Positions 60,158-64,000 of a DNA stretch of 64,000 bases are shown one piece after another. The notes beneath the pieces are model-generated. The model made no database searches, was not told the DNA's origin, and worked only from the letters and a program-made list of their open reading frames with translations. Both the position numbers and the translations under genes were made by a program. Each line of letters starts with the position of its first letter. Position 1 is the first letter of the stretch. Source of the stretch: an uncultured Eubacteriales bacterium (GTDB lineage: Bacteria > Bacillota > Clostridia > Lachnospirales > Bianqueaceae); NCBI GenBank assembly GCA_902783575.1, contig CACZRP010000090.1:48552-112551 (forward strand), in the 5' to 3' direction.

Positions 60158-61117
60158 TTAACTCGTTTTCTTCGGTCGGACCCCGGATCCGTCGAAGGAA
60201 GGCCTAAGGGCCATGGTGGCTGAGGACCGGAGCTGCCGATAGCCTAAGAGCCCCGCCTCGTCGGCGGCCTTCAGCACCTTTTCATATTCGTAGGTGGTGA
60301 CTCTCCTTTGAAGCTCCGGGAAAGCCTCCAGATGGCCGAAGGGCGTGTACTGGGACAGCAGACTGATCCTGATGGCATCTTTGGGGAAGGCCTTCCCCAG
60401 GTATTCCATCAGCCGGACGCTGTCGCCGGAGCAGCCGGGAAGCACCAGGTGACGGATCAGCAGGCCTTTTGTCATCTGGGCATCGGGTGCTGCGGGCTCC
60501 TGCCCTGCCGGTGTGTTTGCCCACTGCACCGGCCCTGTCTGGCGGTACATTTCCTGAAGAGCGGCTGAGGCCTGTTCAAAGTAGTCCCGCGCGCCGCTGT
60601 ATCGTTTTGACAGCACCGGATCCATATATTTCAGGTCCGGCATATAAATGTCCACCAGTCCCTCCAGAGGCCGCAGGGCTTCCGCCCTTTCATATCCTCC
60701 GCAGTTAAACACCACGGGAATCTTCAGCTGACCGGAGGAGCGCAGATCTGTGAGCGCTTCGGCAATCATGGGCAGCCAGGGGGTGGGCGTCACCAGGTCC
60801 AGGCAGGCAGCTCCCTGCGCCTGCAGCTCCAGAAAGATTTCACGAAGCCTCGTCCCGCTGATTTCCTCCCCGTGCCTCTCCCAGCTGATCTCGTAGTTCT
60901 GGCAGAAAACGCATTTCAGGTTGCAGCCGGAAAAGAAGACCGCGCCGGCGCCCTTCTTCTCTCCGTCCAGGGTGCCGATGAGGCAGGGCTCCTCCCCCTC
61001 GTGGATCATGGCCTTCGCCACCCGGAGCGTGGCGGAGACACCGCAGACACCCGGCCGCACTGTCCGGTCAATGCGGCACATCCGTGGACAGAGCGTGCAT
61101 TTCGTTAAATCATACAT
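60158..61117 (-). CDS. Radical SAM protein, PflA-like / AmmeMemoRadiSam-type activase
   Basis: 319 residues. It begins with a cysteine motif CTLCPRMCRIDR and has GVCGV shortly after. The radical SAM cluster motif is CNLKCVFC (about 65-72), followed by QNYEIS, the usual opening of this group. VTPTPWLPMI, VVFNCGGYERAEAL, DIYMPDLKYMD and LLIRHLVLPGCSGD are typical of the PflX/putative pyruvate-formate-lyase activating family. It uses a 4Fe-4S cluster to cleave SAM; the target is unknown and no glycyl radical enzyme lies nearby. The ribosome-binding site is weak. Confidence 0.9.
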   Translation of the reverse strand: MYDLTKCTLCPRMCRIDRTVRPGVCGVSATLRVAKAMIHEGEEPCLIGTLDGEKKGAGAVFFSGCNLKCVFCQNYEISWERHGEEISGTRLREIFLELQAQGAACLDLVTPTPWLPMIAEALTDLRSSGQLKIPVVFNCGGYERAEALRPLEGLVDIYMPDLKYMDPVLSKRYSGARDYFEQASAALQEMYRQTGPVQWANTPAGQEPAAPDAQMTKGLLIRHLVLPGCSGDSVRLMEYLGKAFPKDAIRISLLSQYTPFGHLEAFPELQRRVTTYEYEKVLKAADEAGLLGYRQLRSSATMALRPSFDGSGVRPKKTS

Positions 61118-61123
61118 AGATAT

Positions 61124-61157
61124 TAAAAATTCCCCAGCGCCCTAGCCCTGAGGAATT
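61124..61157 (-). terminator. Intrinsic terminator of the ATP-grasp gene
   Basis: AATTCCTCAG pairs with CTGGGGAATT (one G-U) on the minus strand and is followed by TTTT. It sits in the 49-nt gap before the radical SAM gene and so separates the two units. Confidence 0.7.
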
Positions 61158-61166
61158 CTCCTTTAC

Positions 61167-62171
61167 TTAGATCAGGAATTTTTCGTAGATGCCGATTTTG
61201 TCCGGCGTATGGGGCTTCAGCTGATACAGGTCGTGGCCGGTGAAATCGTTGCCCTCCACCAGCAGGGGACCGTCCTCGGCAAAGGCCACATCCCAGCCGA
61301 TGTAACCCATCTGGGGAATCTCCTTGGCGGCCTTCTGCACCAGCTCCCGGGCCTTTTCCCAATCCGGGAACTGGAAGCCCTGGATGTGGGTGCCGGTGAC
61401 GGGGTGATCCTCGTAAACCACCTTGGTCTTGTCCATGGCGGGATATTTCACGATGCCCGTCAGCTCATCCACCGGAGTCACCATGCCGCCGTGGTTGAAG
61501 TTGTCCACCGCGTTGCCGCTGTTGCCGATGCGGAAATAGGCGCAGATCACGTGGGCCACGCCGTCCTTCAGGATGGTGACAATGCGCACGGTATTAATGG
61601 AGCCGGGATACATGGCACTCACCTTGGGATGCTGACGGATTTCCTCCTCCAGCACATAGCGCTTGCCGTAGGCCTTCACATAATTGTACAGGGCCTCGGG
61701 GCTCTCAAAATCCTTCTTCAGCAGCCGCTCCACGCCGATGCCGCAGGAGCCGTCCACGGGCTTGGCAAAGATTACGTCATGGGCTTCGATGACCTTGATC
61801 GCCCTTTCCTTGTCTTCGTTGCCGCTCTCGGTGATGGGCGCCCAGTCCCGGTGCAGATAATCGGTGAAGCGGGCATCGAACTCGTCCTTATAATCGAAGG
61901 TATGGGAATAACTGCGGTCGTTGTATTTCTTGACCAGATCGTTGCTGCGGCCCCGGGTAATGTAGGTATTGCGCTGGGCCGGCGTCAGGTCGTACATTTC
62001 GAAAAGATCGTAATCCATGTAGCCGGCGCCGTAACGGATGGCGCAGACCTGCATATCGATCAGAATCAGCAGCCGGTTCTTGCCGGTCTTTTTGTGGATT
62101 CCGTCGATCCGCTTGAACATGGCTTTATAGTCAAGGTGCATGACACGCTTGATCAGATAACTCAGTTTCAT
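61167..62171 (-). CDS. ATP-grasp protein, sugar-transfer-associated type
   Basis: 334 residues from ATG 62169-62171 (GAGGTG six nt upstream; a GTG three codons earlier is less likely). DVIFAKPVDGSCGIGVE near 135 carries the ATP-binding Lys and the Gly-rich loop. YVLEEEIRQHP, SINTVRIVTI, DNFNHGGMVTPVD and YIGWDVAFAEDGPLLVEGN hold the metal and ATP residues of PF14397-like ATP-grasp enzymes, which are often found in capsule or cell-surface polymer loci. The family joins a carboxylate to an amine or similar. No polysaccharide genes are next to it here, and substrate is unknown. Confidence 0.83.
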   Translation of the reverse strand: MKLSYLIKRVMHLDYKAMFKRIDGIHKKTGKNRLLILIDMQVCAIRYGAGYMDYDLFEMYDLTPAQRNTYITRGRSNDLVKKYNDRSYSHTFDYKDEFDARFTDYLHRDWAPITESGNEDKERAIKVIEAHDVIFAKPVDGSCGIGVERLLKKDFESPEALYNYVKAYGKRYVLEEEIRQHPKVSAMYPGSINTVRIVTILKDGVAHVICAYFRIGNSGNAVDNFNHGGMVTPVDELTGIVKYPAMDKTKVVYEDHPVTGTHIQGFQFPDWEKARELVQKAAKEIPQMGYIGWDVAFAEDGPLLVEGNDFTGHDLYQLKPHTPDKIGIYEKFLI

Positions 62172-62188
62172 AACTCTCACCTCATCAT

Positions 62189-62202
62189 CCGGCCCGGGCC
62201 GG
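62189..62202. repeat. 14-bp GC palindrome before the ATP-grasp gene
   Basis: CCGGCCCGGGCCGG is a perfect palindrome in the short gap between the DUF308 and ATP-grasp genes, 18 nt before the start codon. It may weaken read-through or translation. Confidence 0.5.
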
Positions 62203-62210
62203 CATCTGTT

Positions 62211-63089
62211 TTATTCTTCTTTTGTATCGAGATTAATGGACTCGAAGGGAATTTCCCCGTTTTCACTGACCAGAGGACTTGCTTCTGCGGGATCGGGTTC
62301 CGCGCTGACCCAGCGGGTTTCTTCCGCCGCAGGAGCGGGAGTCGAGGTGTTGTCCACAGGCGCGGGCATCACCGGCATGGGAATGATCACCGGCTTGTCC
62401 TCTTCCTCTGCCGCTGCATTCAGTGCGGGCGCCGCCGGCTCAGGGGTCCAGACCGGAGCGGGTGCAACAGCTGCCGAGGCAGCTGTTGAAGCTGTTGACA
62501 TAGGAGCAACCGGCACCGCCGTCTCTTTGTAGTTTCTCAGCTTCAGGTTCACGAAGATGCTCACCACCACGGAGGTAACGCCGCAGTAGATCAGGGCAAT
62601 GCCCATCACCATGGTCAGGGTCTTGGCGCTGTCCAGAGGACGGAACACCAGCACCGCGCCGATGGCCAGGGACATGGCCGCCAGAATGAGCACGAAAATC
62701 CATCCGTCAAAGTGCAGCCTCAGCAGGTCGATGCTCCGCTGCAGCTTGATGATGCCGTCCACCACAATGGAAAGGCCCAGCAGCACGGGAAGCACGATGA
62801 TCACGTAATCTTCCCGGACAAACATAAATACGGAAACCATCACCAGCACCAGGCCCCGGGACAGGTAGTTATTCAGCTTTCCCTCCGAGATGCCCCGGAG
62901 AATGTAGCGAATCACATCCACCAGTCCAATCAGCATGACGGCGGCGGCAGCGATATAGCACAGGCTGACATAGCTCACTTCCGGATAGGCCACCAGCACG
63001 ACGCCCACCACCACATAGGCGACGGCCGCCAGTACAAAGCTGGAGAACAGCACCTTCCAAAGCGGAATTTCGCGTTTTGTCTGACTCAT
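62211..63089 (-). CDS. DUF308 (HdeD-like) membrane protein with long acidic tail
   Basis: 292 residues. Six TM helices in the first 185 residues fit the HdeD/DUF308 repeat (LAAVAYVVVGVVLVAYP, LCYIAAAAVMLIGLVDVIRYI, VLPVLLGLSIVVDGIIKLQ, MSLAIGAVLVFRP, MVMGIALIYCGVTSVVVSIF). The C-terminal 100 residues are Ala/Pro/Glu-rich and unstructured, ending acidic, and face the cytoplasm. HdeD in E. coli is tied to acid resistance, but the function in Firmicutes is unknown. Promoter at 63165-63193; a small hairpin (ATGCCG/CGGCAT, about 63114-63136) lies in its leader. Confidence 0.83.
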   Translation of the reverse strand: MSQTKREIPLWKVLFSSFVLAAVAYVVVGVVLVAYPEVSYVSLCYIAAAAVMLIGLVDVIRYILRGISEGKLNNYLSRGLVLVMVSVFMFVREDYVIIVLPVLLGLSIVVDGIIKLQRSIDLLRLHFDGWIFVLILAAMSLAIGAVLVFRPLDSAKTLTMVMGIALIYCGVTSVVVSIFVNLKLRNYKETAVPVAPMSTASTAASAAVAPAPVWTPEPAAPALNAAAEEEDKPVIIPMPVMPAPVDNTSTPAPAAEETRWVSAEPDPAEASPLVSENGEIPFESINLDTKEE

Positions 63090-63164
63090 AACAGGATCCC
63101 CCTCATATAACCGTATGCCGGAAGCGGCATGGCGGTTACAAATTATATAAAAGCATTATGTTTT

Positions 63165-63193
63165 ATCATACTTCTTTTGAAGCAAATTTGCAA
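63165..63193 (-). promoter_or_regulatory. Promoter of the DUF308 gene
   Basis: TTGCAA (63188-63193) and TATGAT (63165-63170), 17-nt spacer, minus strand. The rest of the 268-nt intergenic space holds the leader hairpin and a weak candidate promoter (TTGAAA, then TGGTAGTCT at about 63284-63295) for the plus-strand PPK2 gene. Confidence 0.55.
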
Positions 63194-63357
63194 CCGGAAA
63201 TCCGGATTTACCCTCCTCCGGGCTATAGGTCATTTTGACTAAAAAACCATACTTTTTCATTGAAATTTAGGTAAAATTATGGTAGTCTGAAAATATCTAT
63301 TCTTATATGCCGTAAACCCCGGATACAGCCGGGCAATACAAGGAGGAGGAATCACTC

Positions 63358-64000
63358 ATGTTAGAGAAGATCGATCTCAACAAGGATCTGCCCAAGGAAG
63401 ATTTTAAGGCCATCATGGAAGAAGCCGATGCCAAGCTGGGACGGCTGCAGCGGGCATGCAAGGAAAAAGGAATCCCGATCCTGATCCTGTTCGACGGTTA
63501 CGGAGCCGCCGGCCGGGGCACTGCCATCAGCCGGTTCATCGAACCCCTGGATCCCAGAGGCTTCACGGTCTACAGCACCTCCGAATCGGAAGAAGACAAA
63601 TATTATCCCTTCATGTATAAATTCTGGAAGATGACCCCTGCCAAGGGCCGCATCCATGTGCTGGACGGCAGCTGGTACCGCATCCTTCTGGAAGACAAGT
63701 TTGCCGGCAAGGTGAACAAAAAAGTGGAAGCCGCCGCTCCCGACGAGATTGTTGAATTCGAGCGGGTTCTGACGGATGATCATGTGCTGATCATCAAGTT
63801 CTTCCTGGCCATCTCCAAGAAGGAACAGAAGAAACGCTTCAAGAAGCTGGAGGAAAATAAGACCACAGCCTGGCGCGTTTCCAAGGAAGACTGGGCTCAG
63901 AACGAGCATTTCGAAGAGTATACCGAGCTCATTGAGGAAGCCCTGCGCAAGACCGATACCGAGAATGCTCCCTGGACCATCATCGAGGCCGAAGACAAGG
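63358..64000 (+). CDS. PPK2-family polyphosphate phosphotransferase, N-terminal part
   Basis: At least 214 residues; the gene runs off the right edge. AAGGAGGAGG precedes ATG 63358. The opening (LPKEDFKAIMEEADAKLGRL, QRACKEKGIPILILFDGYGAAGRG) matches PPK2 proteins, as do FTVYSTSESEEDKYYPFMYKFW and LIIKFFLAISKKEQKKRF. The P-loop reads DGYGAAGRGT where active domains have EGxDAAGKG, so the lysine is Arg here. That is what one expects of the inactive first half of a two-domain polyphosphate:AMP phosphotransferase, whose second half would lie beyond the window. It would make ADP from AMP with polyphosphate. Confidence 0.85.
   Translation, partial: MLEKIDLNKDLPKEDFKAIMEEADAKLGRLQRACKEKGIPILILFDGYGAAGRGTAISRFIEPLDPRGFTVYSTSESEEDKYYPFMYKFWKMTPAKGRIHVLDGSWYRILLEDKFAGKVNKKVEAAAPDEIVEFERVLTDDHVLIIKFFLAISKKEQKKRFKKLEENKTTAWRVSKEDWAQNEHFEEYTELIEEALRKTDTENAPWTIIEAEDK

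Noticed and set aside
57306..62171. RiPP (peptide natural product) cluster from radical SAM, ATP-grasp and peptidase neighbours
   Set aside because: The radical SAM protein is PflA-like without a SPASM domain, the ATP-grasp is of the sugar-transfer-associated type, terminators separate the genes and no precursor peptide was found.

Overview
The window looks like chromosomal DNA of a Gram-positive Clostridia, most likely Lachnospiraceae-like, at moderately high GC. The pointers are strong AGGAGG ribosome-binding sites, sigma-A promoters with 16-18 nt spacers, a monoderm envelope gene set (lipoproteins, three L,D-transpeptidases, membrane-anchored Ig-like proteins), a stand-alone AICAR transformylase beside a PurO-type IMP cyclohydrolase, rubredoxin, and a GldA/FG-type ABC exporter with a DUF4340 protein. 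Family names come from recognition of sequence motifs, not from searches.

Layout. 1-1.25 kb: the minus strand carries an Ig-like repeat protein running off the left edge; its upstream end joins, out of frame, the start of a signal-peptidase-like gene. 1.4-2.4 kb: a tRNA-Ala(GGC) and then a gene-free array of twelve units of exactly 36 bp with inverted-repeat ends. 2.4-5.1 kb (minus): DegV protein; PadR regulator with a HAAS/DUF4097 membrane protein. 5.2-13 kb (mostly plus): IMP cyclohydrolase, AICAR transformylase, sugar-phosphate isomerase-like protein, rubredoxin, DUF3783 protein, GH36 alpha-galactosidase and a D-2-hydroxyacid dehydrogenase, with one TIGR01906 membrane protein on the minus strand. 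13-20.8 kb (minus): three overlapping L,D-transpeptidase genes, then ClpB coupled to a ribbon-helix-helix protein.

21.8-40.7 kb (minus) holds a long, tightly packed cluster: HTH regulator, secreted protease with TM and FHA domain, PP2C phosphatase, Ser/Thr kinase, two small membrane proteins, a 2270-residue Ig-like surface protein, a second Ser/Thr kinase, a TPR/leucine-rich membrane protein, and a membrane-tailed bacterial PARG macrodomain. Writer, eraser and reader of Ser/Thr phosphorylation are combined with an ADP-ribose hydrolase-type enzyme and a giant surface protein. This is the best candidate for an uncharacterised multi-gene system here.

40.9-47.5 kb (plus): two overlapping MutS-family ATPases, a Ser-rich lipoprotein and a DUF4091 protein. 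47.5-63.1 kb (minus): homoserine dehydrogenase with an ACT-domain protein; a GldA/GldF/GldG/DUF4340 exporter; DUF4838 protein with a TPR protein; a membrane-anchored clostripain; a PflA-like radical SAM protein; an ATP-grasp protein; and a DUF308 membrane protein. A PPK2-family gene on the plus strand runs off the right edge.

The most unusual non-coding signals are the 36-bp palindromic array, which is a 334-bp module present twice at an exact 382-bp period with its arm sequence changed as a set; a hairpin near 57.2 kb that appears to combine a terminator with the Shine-Dalgarno of the next gene; three helically phased repeats at the exporter promoter; and GTTACA clusters at the promoters of the kinase cluster and its neighbouring HTH gene.
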